Source: a virus. Taken from it: a stretch of DNA of 48,018 nt. The notes beneath the pieces are model-generated. The model saw nothing but the letters and a program-made list of their open reading frames with translations. It made no database searches and was not told the origin of the DNA. The stretch is from IMG/VR virus record IMGVR_UViG_3300030329_004197, positions 1-48,018 of that record, one strand, 5' to 3'. Position numbers and translations under genes: made by a program. The first letter of the stretch is position 1, and each line of letters starts with the position of its first letter. Shown in pieces: positions 27,001-35,243 of this stretch.

Positions 27001-30000
27001 AGCTTATAAAAGGAGTTGATACTTTAACAGATGTTCAAGGAAATGTTAAGGTAGGCCATAGCACCATATCTGGAGAGACAATTAAAGAACTTATAATGTA
27101 CCAAGGGCAATCTGGAGCTCGTGTAACAGAAGCTTTGCCTAGCAATTCATATTTGAATAAAATTGGATACAATGAAGGTTATAAAAAATGGTTAAAAGAA
27201 AAAGGAATTAGCACAAAGAAACCTACAGATAGAGGCGAAGGTGGTGGAGGATTAAAGGGTATTTCTTCTCCAGATTTTTCAAAACAATCTGTAAAAGGAA
27301 CTAAAGATACTTTAAGAAAAGGGTTTAATTCTCTATTTAAACAAGCAGGGTTAGATGGAGCAAAAAATTTAAGTAAAAGAAAAGATGTATATAAATGGGT
27401 TTATGAAGCAGTTGGACTTGGAAAAGATTATAAGCTTGGAGCAGAAGTATCTGAAGTTGGAGGTGTAGTTAAGTTTGCAAAAAATGCAGATGCTATTTTT
27501 AATAAATTAAGAGAGCTTTCCCCATCTATTATTAAAGACATATCTTCACATAAAACATTTTTTAGAATACACAATAGGATTATAAAACCTGATGGATTAA
27601 AAGACAGAATGAATATAACTGACAATGTTCAATCTTCTATTTTGAAAGATTTAGGAGTTATTGATGGAAAGCTTATGAGCGCAAAAATTCATCAAATAAA
27701 AACTTATGAAACTCTTTTAAATCAACTAGACCCAAATAGAATGTCTCCACAAAATTATCTTCAAGATATTCTTTCAAGTGGACTTACAAAAATGGAAATA
27801 AAGAAAAGACTTAATACATTTCTTGGGATTAAAAAAGCAGTCATGCCTGTTCATGTGGTGTTAGAGTCTATTGGGATGAAAAAACTTGCAAACCAATTGT
27901 TTAAACATACATCAGCAGAGCTTAATTATACAGGTAAAATATATGATTTTGAATATATAGCAAAAGGACATCTTGGAGGAGGAAGGTCTGGTAAGAAAAA
28001 GTTTAATAAAATAAAGGATTACTTTTACTTATTGGATAAAGAAAGATATGAAGCTAGATTGAATGAAAACACACTTAAATATAATGAAAAACAATTCATA
28101 AATAAAGCAATAGACACCAAGACGTGGAAAACAAAGAATACGCCTGAAGGAAAAGTTGTTGAATCTTACAAGAAAATGATAAGAGAGTATAAAGAAGCAA
28201 CAAAACAGGCATTAAAGCAAATTATGTCAAAGGCAGAATATGAAAGATTTAAAAAACAAGGACATATTAAATGGCTTTCTGAGGACAAAAATATATACGT
28301 AACGAGAAGACTTACAAAAGAACTTAGAGAATTATTTGACATTGAGTCATCTTGGTATAAAAAGTTAGAAAAAGACCAAACTTATCATATTGCTCAAAAA
28401 ATGGCAAGAAAAAAACATGGGAAAACTGATGTAAGCAAAGAGCAGATAAACAAGTTTATGGAGGAAGCAAACGGACTAGCAACACAGGAAATTAACAATT
28501 TATTTGATTTTAACCCTGGGAAATTTTCATCATCTTACATGAAGACTAGATACACAAAACTTCCAGAAACTATTAATATTAGAGGTAAAAAAGTACAAGT
28601 ATATGAAACTAGATATGCAGACACAGTAAACAAATATGCTCATGGCATGGGTAAATTTATTTCAAATGTAGAATTTTTTCCAGAATATGTAAAGTTAGAT
28701 GGATTAAAATACAAAGGAAGAACTAAGATGCTTGAGGGGTTAAATAAAATTGACCCAAAACTTGGGGAATGGACTGATAAAATGGTAAAAAGACACCTTG
28801 GTATAGAAAAATCTCAAAGTGACTTTCCTGTTGCAACAACAGCTCTTTTAAAATGGACATCAATTCTTGCTAAACTTCAATTATCTTTTCCAACATCAGG
28901 ACTTAAAAATCTTATTGTAGGTAATGTTCAAACATCATTGGCGTTTCAACCAAAACGTTTTCTTCAAGGAATTTTCGACACAATGTCATCTGATAATAGA
29001 AGAATGGTAGAGAGTATGTCTGCGCATGAACTTGGGATGAGGCATTTTTCTCCAAGAGCTTTATCTGGAGAAGGAATAGCAGATAAATATATATTTAAAT
29101 TTGGTCTTATGAAACCAACAGAAAGGCTTAATAGATACATTTCAGTTTTAGCGAGTATGAGAGAGCAAAAAGAACTTGGAAGAATAATGAGATTCTCAGA
29201 CCCTTTAAGTAAAAAATACAAACAAGCATATAGCAAACTAACTGATTTTTATAAACTTAGTGATAAGCAAATAAGCCTTATAAAAAAACATGGTACAAGA
29301 CCTGAAAATATCAATTCAGCTGAATTTAAAGACAGATATGAAGCTGGAAGAGTTAAAAGAGATATGCAAGTTATTTCAGAGCAAATGAGCACGATGGCCC
29401 ATATAAATACCCAAGGAGCATCTATTGATATTTTTATGCCAGCATGGGCAGAAACACCACCCGCAAAATCAGCATTGCTTTATAAAAGGATGGCTTACGC
29501 AGCTTCAGTTAACACATTGAGGAATCTTAAGGTTGCTTACAAAACAGGAAACCCTATGTCTTTAGCTATGTTTGGACTTGGAACATATTACGGAGGCGAA
29601 ACAATGATTTACGTTTACAATAAATTGTTAGGTCAAACAATGCCTACTGAAAACTCTCCAATGATGAAACAAATAGCAACAACTATGTGGAAAGGTGAGT
29701 TTATGGGCCTTGCATCAGAGTTTATGAGTCCTTATTTTGGAAGAGAAAATATAATGTTTTCGCAAAAACCTGCTGTTCTAAGTAGTATAGAATTAATGTA
29801 TGCAACTTTATCTAATATATGGACAGATAAAAAATTCTGGACTACAGGGGAAGCAAATCAGCTTTTATTTTCTGGGCAAATGCTTAGAGAGCTTACAAAT
29901 GGACACATTGGTTTAATTAATGGTGTTAATAAAATTGTTGAGAGGGGAACCAACCCTTTCTATAAAGGAGTAACAAGATTTAACAAATTACATAAAGAAT

Positions 30001-30587
30001 ATACTAAAGATATGAACAAAGCTAAAGATTTTCAACCAAATAATGAGCTTTTTTCTCAGTTTGAAAAATCTAAATATATGAATGCTTTTTATAAAATGTT
30101 TCATGCAGGTTCTGAAAAAGAGTTTACAAAATGGTATGTGCTTTCCATGTTTGCAAAAGCCCAAGACTATTATATGGAAGGGAGAGCTCCTGGTATAGTT
30201 CAAGGAACAATGCTCCCAGTTAGAAGTAGAAGAGAAGCATTGAAATTAGCAAAATCAGAAATGAAAAAGGCTTTAGATAGAATGAATCCTGTAAGAGAAA
30301 TATTTAACCCTAAAACTGGAAAAATATCTAAAATTAGAGAAATTAATTTTTATAAATGGCTAGCTAGAAATGAATATGAATTACTTAAAAAAGCAAAACC
30401 AAATGCTAGTGAAAAAGCATTATGGAAAGAAGCCTTTAAAAGAAGTCAATCTTACAAAGATTTGAAAAAAATAGCAGATACGTATAGTTTTAAAAGAAGA
30501 AGCTTTAAGAAAAACTTCAAAAAAAACATAAAAGAATATGATATAGAAAAATTGTTAGCTACATTTGGTTTAACTGAAATTATTTAA
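24045..30587 (+). CDS. Giant internal virion/polyvalent protein (2,180 aa) with tyrosine-recombinase-like segments
   Basis: The last and largest gene of the rightward block. Residues 60-330 are Gly/Ala-rich and partly hydrophobic, as in DNA-ejection proteins. Residues 660-740 resemble a helical core-binding region. At 901-941 AFRKSF and then LGHETGLSGRYF match the second half of a tyrosine recombinase (R907, H932, Y940). At 978-1031 LTPHELRELI and GARVTEAL match the first half (R1026, E1029), but after it rather than before. Residues 1590-1930 have amphipathic and Gly-rich segments typical of large polyvalent proteins. No transglycosylase motif is seen. The stop overlaps the opposing nuclease stop. 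Confidence 0.7.
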   Translation: MTPQELVDNIKTSSQFKYKYHGWEDIDIYNDIKSQYPDKEFPEFSTKPRQSESLSDVDISPGFFEWLGTASLAEIGTEGGAFGASEEFWQDAYNKSMSGLIYQAIHGEEKYKDVDYEADWIRQAGQFFVGMISPIELAVFASAGIGGSAGRNVVSKYALKGLRDGVVKKTTSEAGIQTGKHLAHNIATNAVEMGISGSMFSAAHGAVHSAAEQKKKFGSIDAGKVIQDGVMGGLESIPLYAATGGIAGGVFKTLNTFAGLKKYTNTAFGEKVNKLLTGQVPQVGVEAAMFSTLPTVMNMEGAVSFGSDDWWGELGKNALIIGGLRASMRLMKGHEGNVEITKLIDTELKLQGKSLSKELESLKAVKDNIGDLVPKTEILQRIVEKEVQLASIGKDRKLTKSNAEKVIKILDKLDDEIFVKKMQKGDIDVLKETEFILKDGSYLNLVTDGMIKDILRSPEKLEAHFKAQFPDRNPTQTNLNIFKETLKNYSKNLEDYFERLNVAARGDIKAKQGAQPVEDVVVERAVAGRVKSEYVKRTKKQIVNEYNKALDRYITEKFGIDISSKKRDTIKEGFKVDESLKKELIIDDMFSLKDRINQLKTGTQKQVDTIKSKQSIKDLKERVLSIKELESKIGEEPSFWRVGENRQKEIVEIDKTISERKAPTNLNSKQKTIYNDNIVIIRDMLYKKFMQSKREKGVGFLDTKSIKTKIELYNKLNDYASSQNKRIFELNETEIRNFIQGKETLEATALADLIKFHNKRFTELDVRGLTANELQLAVKPAVEPTKGFKVDYLVDQATGKIRDGVDVTTSKYGKEKGVPLTSRLKTALVSIFKRNKSNKTSYRHEQTKVFDPKTEGYKSVYHEFLFTDVLGKAIHKDLGGNILKKLLESETWKKRFGDRKITQKAFRKSFVSFIQERVPKLKDIADAYILGHETGLSGRYFKFSLKEQTALKAQLDKFERIIQGKTEKNKYTEGGKDFLTPHELRELIKGVDTLTDVQGNVKVGHSTISGETIKELIMYQGQSGARVTEALPSNSYLNKIGYNEGYKKWLKEKGISTKKPTDRGEGGGGLKGISSPDFSKQSVKGTKDTLRKGFNSLFKQAGLDGAKNLSKRKDVYKWVYEAVGLGKDYKLGAEVSEVGGVVKFAKNADAIFNKLRELSPSIIKDISSHKTFFRIHNRIIKPDGLKDRMNITDNVQSSILKDLGVIDGKLMSAKIHQIKTYETLLNQLDPNRMSPQNYLQDILSSGLTKMEIKKRLNTFLGIKKAVMPVHVVLESIGMKKLANQLFKHTSAELNYTGKIYDFEYIAKGHLGGGRSGKKKFNKIKDYFYLLDKERYEARLNENTLKYNEKQFINKAIDTKTWKTKNTPEGKVVESYKKMIREYKEATKQALKQIMSKAEYERFKKQGHIKWLSEDKNIYVTRRLTKELRELFDIESSWYKKLEKDQTYHIAQKMARKKHGKTDVSKEQINKFMEEANGLATQEINNLFDFNPGKFSSSYMKTRYTKLPETINIRGKKVQVYETRYADTVNKYAHGMGKFISNVEFFPEYVKLDGLKYKGRTKMLEGLNKIDPKLGEWTDKMVKRHLGIEKSQSDFPVATTALLKWTSILAKLQLSFPTSGLKNLIVGNVQTSLAFQPKRFLQGIFDTMSSDNRRMVESMSAHELGMRHFSPRALSGEGIADKYIFKFGLMKPTERLNRYISVLASMREQKELGRIMRFSDPLSKKYKQAYSKLTDFYKLSDKQISLIKKHGTRPENINSAEFKDRYEAGRVKRDMQVISEQMSTMAHINTQGASIDIFMPAWAETPPAKSALLYKRMAYAASVNTLRNLKVAYKTGNPMSLAMFGLGTYYGGETMIYVYNKLLGQTMPTENSPMMKQIATTMWKGEFMGLASEFMSPYFGRENIMFSQKPAVLSSIELMYATLSNIWTDKKFWTTGEANQLLFSGQMLRELTNGHIGLINGVNKIVERGTNPFYKGVTRFNKLHKEYTKDMNKAKDFQPNNELFSQFEKSKYMNAFYKMFHAGSEKEFTKWYVLSMFAKAQDYYMEGRAPGIVQGTMLPVRSRREALKLAKSEMKKALDRMNPVREIFNPKTGKISKIREINFYKWLARNEYELLKKAKPNASEKALWKEAFKRSQSYKDLKKIADTYSFKRRSFKKNFKKNIKEYDIEKLLATFGLTEII

Positions 30588-31051
30588 AATAATTCTTTAA
30601 TCGGCAACAAAGCCATTTGACTTAAATTATCATCCCCACCCATAACCATTTTTAAATTACCGCTTTCATGGAGTTTTTTTATTTTACCCTTAAGTTCATC
30701 TACCTTGAATATAAATCCGCCCTTTATGACCTTGTTTACGGACAATAAATGAATCCAAACACTTGATTCGGTTGTTGAAAGACCTGAAGGTTTGCCTTTA
30801 CACCTAATTTCTATGGCAATATTTCCAGTTTTCTCCCAAATATCTCTTTCTGTTTTTATCTCTATTTTTGTGTTGCCTTCAAATAAATCTCTGGTAAACT
30901 CTTCCCCAATTCTACCAAACAACATATCTTCCTCAACTTTTAAGTCGTGTCCTTTACAATATCCCTCTGTTAACGGCATCCATCTACCCCCTTCTTCTTT
31001 TATATATGCACTATCGCCAAATTTATTATATATGTCAATCAGTTTTAACAA
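30584..31051 (-). CDS. PD-(D/E)XK-type nuclease-like protein
   Basis: A 155-residue product at the far end of the leftward block. It has E50-E51 in a helix, then the strand KIEIKTERD (E64 and K66 form the E-x-K pair) and IAIEIRCKGKPSGLSTTESS (79-98), a pattern I know from small phage nucleases of this fold. A helical C-terminus follows. The likely role is DNA end or branch processing in replication. The stop overlaps that of the giant ejection gene (ttaa at 30584-30587). Confidence 0.65.
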   Translation of the reverse strand: MLKLIDIYNKFGDSAYIKEEGGRWMPLTEGYCKGHDLKVEEDMLFGRIGEEFTRDLFEGNTKIEIKTERDIWEKTGNIAIEIRCKGKPSGLSTTESSVWIHLLSVNKVIKGGFIFKVDELKGKIKKLHESGNLKMVMGGDDNLSQMALLPIKELF

Positions 31052-31210
31052 CTAATTCCACCATTTTTTCCACTCTTTTTCTCTTTTTATTTTCTCTAAT
31101 CTTAAAGCTTCAGTTCTTGCTCTACTTTCCTCTGTTGATTTCTTTCTAGCCATACTTGCTCTTTTTGCTGTTTCTTTGTTAAGTTTTTTAAACGTACATT
31201 TTTTACTCAT
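31052..31210 (-). CDS. Small basic protein
   Basis: A 52-residue frame directly upstream of the nuclease gene (start 31208-31210, stop 31052-31054). It is almost entirely charged helix: KKCTFKKLNKETAKRASMAR, then a Glu/Arg-rich stretch and a KKWWN end. The ribosome site ggagata sits upstream, inside the end of the next gene. Such peptides may bind nucleic acid, but no function can be read. Confidence 0.55.
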   Translation of the reverse strand: MSKKCTFKKLNKETAKRASMARKKSTEESRARTEALRLEKIKREKEWKKWWN

Positions 31211-31385
31211 TTATATCTCCATATTTTGATTTGTATTTTTCAATTAATACATTTAATTTAAACTGCAATACTTTCCCTTTATTTGGTTTATTTGTTAATT
31301 TTAATATTTTCTTTATTAACCTTCTCTTTTCTCCTGCTTCTTGTTGTTTTAATCTTTTTCTTGCGTTTGCTTTTCTTTTATTCAT
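31203..31385 (-). CDS. Small basic helical protein
   Basis: A 60-residue product, Lys/Arg-rich (MNKRKANARKRLKQQEAGEK). I chose the ATG at 31385 rather than 31406 because the ribosome site aggaag lies between the two. It overlaps the resolvase stop by 8 bp and the next gene start by 8 bp, indicating coupled translation. Possibly DNA- or RNA-binding. Confidence 0.55.
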   Translation of the reverse strand: MNKRKANARKRLKQQEAGEKRRLIKKILKLTNKPNKGKVLQFKLNVLIEKYKSKYGDINE

Positions 31386-31857
31386 TAAAATACTCTTCCT
31401 TTGCATAATGCGTTATAAGTATTGCATCAGATGTTGCAAGCGTTACTCGTTTAATTGATGGATATAAATCTATTGCTTTCTGCTTCAACCATCTTTTTCT
31501 TACATCTTTTTTTAAAGCTTTTGGACAACCAACCCATTGTATCCATTCAAGAGGTAACGCTGTATTCATTTTAACTTCATGTGTCGCAGATATACCAAGC
31601 CATTGCCCATAATTAACTCCATATGAAAATGCTGCTCGAACTGCATTTGTTGGTCTTGCCCATACTCGTTCCATTACAAGTCTTATTTTATTAGGCGGAG
31701 TGTTCCCCATACATACTTGAAACAATAAAGCCATATCATCTGACGACCTTGGACACTTATATGCTTTTATTTCACCTTTTTCATCTATAACCGCTATCCC
31801 ACCACTAACTCCAGGGTCAATTCCTATATACTTAACTGAATGGCAATGGTTCTTCAT
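31378..31857 (-). CDS. RuvC-like Holliday junction resolvase
   Basis: A 159-residue product with the RuvC-fold active-site series: YIGIDPGVSGG (D14), LVMERVWARP (E63), and TSDAILITHYA (D144). Helical and beta pattern and length (150-180 residues) match the family of RuvC-like endonucleases, which cut four-way junctions. It would resolve recombination intermediates before packaging. It overlaps the helicase gene by 26 bp. Confidence 0.85.
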   Translation of the reverse strand: MKNHCHSVKYIGIDPGVSGGIAVIDEKGEIKAYKCPRSSDDMALLFQVCMGNTPPNKIRLVMERVWARPTNAVRAAFSYGVNYGQWLGISATHEVKMNTALPLEWIQWVGCPKALKKDVRKRWLKQKAIDLYPSIKRVTLATSDAILITHYAKEEYFNE

Positions 31858-33178
31858 TATTTATTATCTCCTCCATTGTGTTATATAATTTACACTTATT
31901 TCCATCATAGCCTAAATCAACACTACCTGAATCTCCATATCTTATCTTAGATGCAATAAGTGTTATTATATTTTTACCTTTTTTACCTTTTTCTCCTGTT
32001 ACCTTATAATCATAGTAACTAAAGAAAACATTTTCAGCTACTTGTTCAATAGCTCCACTTTCCGCTAAATCTGAAAGTTGTGGTTCTAAGGTTTTACCTC
32101 TTCCTTTATTATTTCTTTCTACATATCTATTTAATTGAGATGCAAGAACAACAACTGATTCTGTTTCTTTTGCTAACCATTTATAATCATTAACCAACTT
32201 TTCTATTTGCAATCTTCTTGAATCAGTATAACCTTCACAAGCAATTAATTGTATATAATCATCAAAAATTATATCAGGTTTAAATTTCTTTATTTCATTT
32301 GCAGCTAATGAGAAGTCTTTAATATTATCAAACATTAAAAACTTTTCTTTAGAATACTTTTCTCTTACTATCTTAATAGCTTCATCCATATTCTTTAAAT
32401 CACTTTCAGTAAAAACATTTTGCCTAACCATCCCATAAGACAATTTATCAGACTCTAAACATAGAATCTTTTTAAGTAATTCTGAATTAGGAAGCTCTCT
32501 ACTAAAAAACATCGCTTTGTGTCCTTGTTCTAAAGCCTTTGCAAGAAGATTAATCATAACTGTAGTTTTACCATGACCTGGCCTACCACCTATAATTGTA
32601 ATTTCTCCCCTTGTTAGCCCTCCAGAGAACTTATCTACATTTTTATATCCAGTTGTTATAAGTTTAGATGTTTTGTTTTTTATACTATTTAATGTGTCTG
32701 ATATCACATCTTCAATATCTTGCACATTAGAAGGTCTTATGTTTAAAAGTTCTCCAAATAAAGTGTGTGCTTTACTAATAGAATCATAAACATCTTTTTC
32801 ATTTGACAATGCTTTATCTTTTACTTTTTCTGATTCAACAATTACTTTACGCAATAAATACTTTTCATACACTTGCATTGCATAAAACTCAGCAGTGCCT
32901 TTAGCTCCAACATCTGAAGTGCATTTAGTGATATAGTATTGTGTTAAACCTTCTTCTGTTTCTTTCTTTGTAAGAGAATTACATATAGTTAGTAAATCAG
33001 TCTTTTGTCCTTCTCTTTTTAGTTTGATTATTTTCTTCCAAAGAAGCTGTGCTCTTTTTTGATACAAGACTTCAATGTTTGTGAAATACTTATACACATC
33101 TTCAAACTCTGAATCAAATGTAATCACAGCACCTAGTATAGCGTCTTCTGTATCAACGTCATATGGTAATGTCTCCAT
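31832..33178 (-). CDS. DnaB-like replicative helicase
   Basis: A 448-residue hexameric helicase. An N-terminal helical domain (about 1-140) begins with LPYDVDTEDAILGAV, typical of DnaB. The RecA-like core has Walker A GRPGHGKTT (198-206), Walker B DIIFDDYIQL (302-311) and the downstream SQLNRYVE and SDLAESGAIEQVAE motifs (347-382). It uses ATP to unwind DNA at the fork. No phage primase or polymerase is visible, so it would work with host enzymes. Good ribosome site (aaaggga). Confidence 0.93.
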   Translation of the reverse strand: METLPYDVDTEDAILGAVITFDSEFEDVYKYFTNIEVLYQKRAQLLWKKIIKLKREGQKTDLLTICNSLTKKETEEGLTQYYITKCTSDVGAKGTAEFYAMQVYEKYLLRKVIVESEKVKDKALSNEKDVYDSISKAHTLFGELLNIRPSNVQDIEDVISDTLNSIKNKTSKLITTGYKNVDKFSGGLTRGEITIIGGRPGHGKTTVMINLLAKALEQGHKAMFFSRELPNSELLKKILCLESDKLSYGMVRQNVFTESDLKNMDEAIKIVREKYSKEKFLMFDNIKDFSLAANEIKKFKPDIIFDDYIQLIACEGYTDSRRLQIEKLVNDYKWLAKETESVVVLASQLNRYVERNNKGRGKTLEPQLSDLAESGAIEQVAENVFFSYYDYKVTGEKGKKGKNIITLIASKIRYGDSGSVDLGYDGNKCKLYNTMEEIINNEEPLPFS

Positions 33179-33190
33179 CTTATCTCCCTT

Positions 33191-34000
33191 TTAAAACAGC
33201 TGTCGTTGTGCTGTTCTTCGCTTTATTATTTCAATATATTCTGGGTTTAGTTCAATTCCTACCCATTTTCGCCCTAGTTTTTGTGCTACAAGTGCAGTTG
33301 TTCCTGCGCCCATAAAAGGGTCAAGAACCAAATCTCCTTCTTTACTACCAGCTTTTATACATAAAGCGGGCAACTCTTCGGGAAATACTGCAAAGTGTGC
33401 TTCTTTTAATGATGCTGTCTTTAAAAACCAAACATCACTTTTTCTTACATCGTTGGTTCTTAATGCGTCAGCATCAAAATAGTATTGCTTTTTCTTTGTA
33501 AACATAAATATATATTCATGTGATTTAACACATCTATTATTAACTGCTTCTGGCATTGGATTTGGCTTTGCCCATATTATATCTTGCTTTAAATACCATC
33601 CATCTTTTTGCATTTGAAAAGCAAACATCCAAGGTATTCCTGTAAGGTCGCCAGTTTTTATATATTTATGTTTTGGTGGTGCTTTCTTTTGTTGTCTGTA
33701 TTGTGAACCAGTATCACTTTTTGTTATGCTATTACTACTATCAAAGTGTCCACCTTTTGGCCCAAAATATGTATCGCCTATATTAACCCAAACTGTACCA
33801 TCATCTTTTAATTTTTCTTTGATTCTGTTAAACAAATATACAAGCTTGGACACAAAAGCTTCAGGAGTGCTTTCCTGCCCTAATTGGTCTTCTTTATCAT
33901 AATCTCTTAACCCCCAATATGGAGGTGATGTTACTACTGTTTGAATACTTAAAGGCTCTAGATTTTCAACTTGTTCTAGACAATCTCCCTCTAATATCAT
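33191..34000 (-). CDS. DNA methyltransferase, beta class (N4-cytosine or N6-adenine)
   Basis: A 269-residue product. The catalytic motif IV TSPPYWGL (24-31) comes before the SAM-binding motif I LDPFMGAGTT (226-235), the order of the beta class; SPPY suggests N4-cytosine activity, though N6-adenine is possible. The C-terminus (WVGIELNPEYIEIIKRR) is standard. No restriction enzyme gene is near, so this looks like an orphan that protects phage DNA against host restriction. It overlaps the upstream gene by 35 bp. Confidence 0.9.
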   Translation of the reverse strand: MILEGDCLEQVENLEPLSIQTVVTSPPYWGLRDYDKEDQLGQESTPEAFVSKLVYLFNRIKEKLKDDGTVWVNIGDTYFGPKGGHFDSSNSITKSDTGSQYRQQKKAPPKHKYIKTGDLTGIPWMFAFQMQKDGWYLKQDIIWAKPNPMPEAVNNRCVKSHEYIFMFTKKKQYYFDADALRTNDVRKSDVWFLKTASLKEAHFAVFPEELPALCIKAGSKEGDLVLDPFMGAGTTALVAQKLGRKWVGIELNPEYIEIIKRRTAQRQLF

Positions 34001-34187
34001 TCAAACCTTCTTTCTTTTCTAGTTCTTCGATTCTTCTTTCCAAGTTTTTTATTAATGAAACTGTAACTACAGTTCCGTATTCCGTTTCTTCTCCAATCAT
34101 CTGTTTGTATCGTTGGACATTCTCTTTATACCATCCGATGATTCGTTGTCTGTCTGTGATTCGTTTTTGGCCTGATGCTCTCGACAT
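33966..34187 (-). CDS. Small coiled-coil protein
   Basis: A 73-residue product starting with a ribosome site aaagga. The N-terminus is basic (SGQKRITDRQRIIGWYKENV) and the C-terminus a heptad helix (LIKNLERRIEELEKKE). The start lies 91 bp inside the previous gene. A shorter start at 34100 would sit in an ATGA overlap with that gene's stop, but it has no good ribosome site. Function unknown. Confidence 0.55.
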   Translation of the reverse strand: MSRASGQKRITDRQRIIGWYKENVQRYKQMIGEETEYGTVVTVSLIKNLERRIEELEKKEGLNDIRGRLSRTS

Positions 34188-34543
34188 TCATTCATCCTTT
34201 CTTGCGTATGTATTTCTATTTGCATTTTAATTGACTCAACTAACTGGTCTTTATTAACCTCGTTTACTTTATATAAAGTTGTAGCTGAATCTTGAACAGG
34301 CAGAACTTGCATTGGTTCACTTTTAAAGAAGATACCCCATCTCTCTTTTTCTAATACTTTCAATACAATTTCGGCTAGGTCTGTTTTCATTTGTCTCCAT
34401 CTCCTATCTTGGTTTCTTTTGTCTTCCAACTCACTTTCGTGAATTACTGCTTTGTGTTCATTAAGAAATTTTTTATCATCACTTGTCAGATACACTGTTT
34501 CTATCTCTGTCTTTATTAAGCTTTTTAATTCTTTCTTCGACAT
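34097..34543 (-). CDS. Hypothetical charged protein
   Basis: A 148-residue product with the ribosome site aaggag. It is helical and charged; no motif is recognised. The last 30 residues overlap the next gene in another frame and are low-complexity (Asn/Ser/Asp), as expected where a frame runs on into its neighbour. It overlaps the upstream gene by 65 bp. Confidence 0.55.
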   Translation of the reverse strand: MSKKELKSLIKTEIETVYLTSDDKKFLNEHKAVIHESELEDKRNQDRRWRQMKTDLAEIVLKVLEKERWGIFFKSEPMQVLPVQDSATTLYKVNEVNKDQLVESIKMQIEIHTQERMNECREHQAKNESQTDNESSDGIKRMSNDTNR

Positions 34544-34697
34544 ATTTTTTTATATCTCCTTTTTCATCTTTCCACTCAAAGTAACTGTCAATTAAAAACT
34601 CAATATTAGAAATATTATGATTTATTCTTTTTATTTCCTCTATTAGACTTGACACTACTTTTACCATCTCCTTCATTGTTGGTTTTTTTCTCTTCAT
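34479..34697 (-). CDS. Hypothetical helical protein
   Basis: A 72-residue product. The ATG at 34697 is chosen because gaggag lies five bases upstream; an earlier ATG at 34778 has none. The helix SSLIEEIKRINHNISNIEFL is followed by an acidic stretch. It overlaps both neighbours by 65 and 83 bp. Function unknown. Confidence 0.5.
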   Translation of the reverse strand: MKRKKPTMKEMVKVVSSLIEEIKRINHNISNIEFLIDSYFEWKDEKGDIKKYVEERIKKLNKDRDRNSVSDK

Positions 34698-34848
34698 TCT
34701 TCTCCTCTTTTTCTGTTTCTTCAACAACATTAACACTTTCTTCAAGTTCATCAAGAGTGTATGTAATACCCCTAACAACAGCTTCCAGTTTTTTAACCTG
34801 CATCTTTAACATATCGATATCATTTTCCATATCTATTGCTCTACCCAT
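34615..34848 (-). CDS. Small coiled-coil protein with charged tail
   Basis: A 77-residue product, ribosome site aaaggag. Residues 5-45 form a heptad helix (DIDMLKMQVKKLEAVVRGIT); the tail is Glu/Lys/Asn-rich and probably disordered. Its ATG overlaps the previous stop (TAATG). Function unknown. Confidence 0.55.
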   Translation of the reverse strand: MGRAIDMENDIDMLKMQVKKLEAVVRGITYTLDELEESVNVVEETEKEEKNEEKKTNNEGDGKSSVKSNRGNKKNKS

Positions 34849-35021
34849 TATTCATCTCCTTTGTTATAATCTTTAAACACTGAAAAAGCAGCAGTGCCAA
34901 CTACTTCTTTTCCATCTTTTACTATTTGCCAGTATTGCTTTTCAGTATGTGGATTCCACATTAACCTTTTTGTGTAACGAGCCATATCTGCTCTTTCTTC
35001 TTCTGAATATATTCTACCCAT
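34848..35021 (-). CDS. Small hypothetical protein
   Basis: A 57-residue frame with start at 35021 and a stop that shares one base with the next start. The sequence (MGRIYSEEERADMARYTKRL) and the WQIVKDGKEVVGTAAF centre look like a small folded protein, perhaps a beta hairpin after a helix. The ribosome site aggag lies inside the previous gene's end. No family recognised. Confidence 0.6.
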   Translation of the reverse strand: MGRIYSEEERADMARYTKRLMWNPHTEKQYWQIVKDGKEVVGTAAFSVFKDYNKGDE

Positions 35022-35226
35022 TGTTATTCTCCTTATTTATTGGATATTGTTTATTGCATTTATTACAAACATAAATATTATCTTTTCTTCTTTTAGCTTT
35101 ATTTTCAGTATCACATAACTCACAAGTATATATCATTTTATTCTCTTTCTTTTTAAAGATTTTATCATATCTAGATTCATAATCTTTACTCCAGTTAACT
35201 CTCTGTTTGTCACCTTTTCCGTTCAT
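35014..35226 (-). CDS. Zinc-finger-like small protein
   Basis: A 70-residue product with two Cys pairs, CELC and CNKC (about residues 34-54), spaced as a treble-clef or ribbon finger. The basic N-terminus (GKGDKQRVNWSKDYESRYDK) suggests nucleic-acid binding. Start at 35226 chosen for the taggag site. A structured leader with two long stems lies immediately upstream, ending 17 bases before the ATG. Confidence 0.6.
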   Translation of the reverse strand: MNGKGDKQRVNWSKDYESRYDKIFKKKENKMIYTCELCDTENKAKRRKDNIYVCNKCNKQYPINKENNNG

Positions 35227-35243
35227 TTTACTCCTAAATCTGT

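Noticed and set aside
24445-29236. Several opposite-strand frames in the giant ejection gene
   Set aside because: They are short, without ribosome sites and follow the codon pattern of the main frame.
30792-31055. Rightward frame opposite the PD-(D/E)XK gene
   Set aside because: Composition is a shadow of the leftward gene, which has recognisable motifs and upstream coupling.
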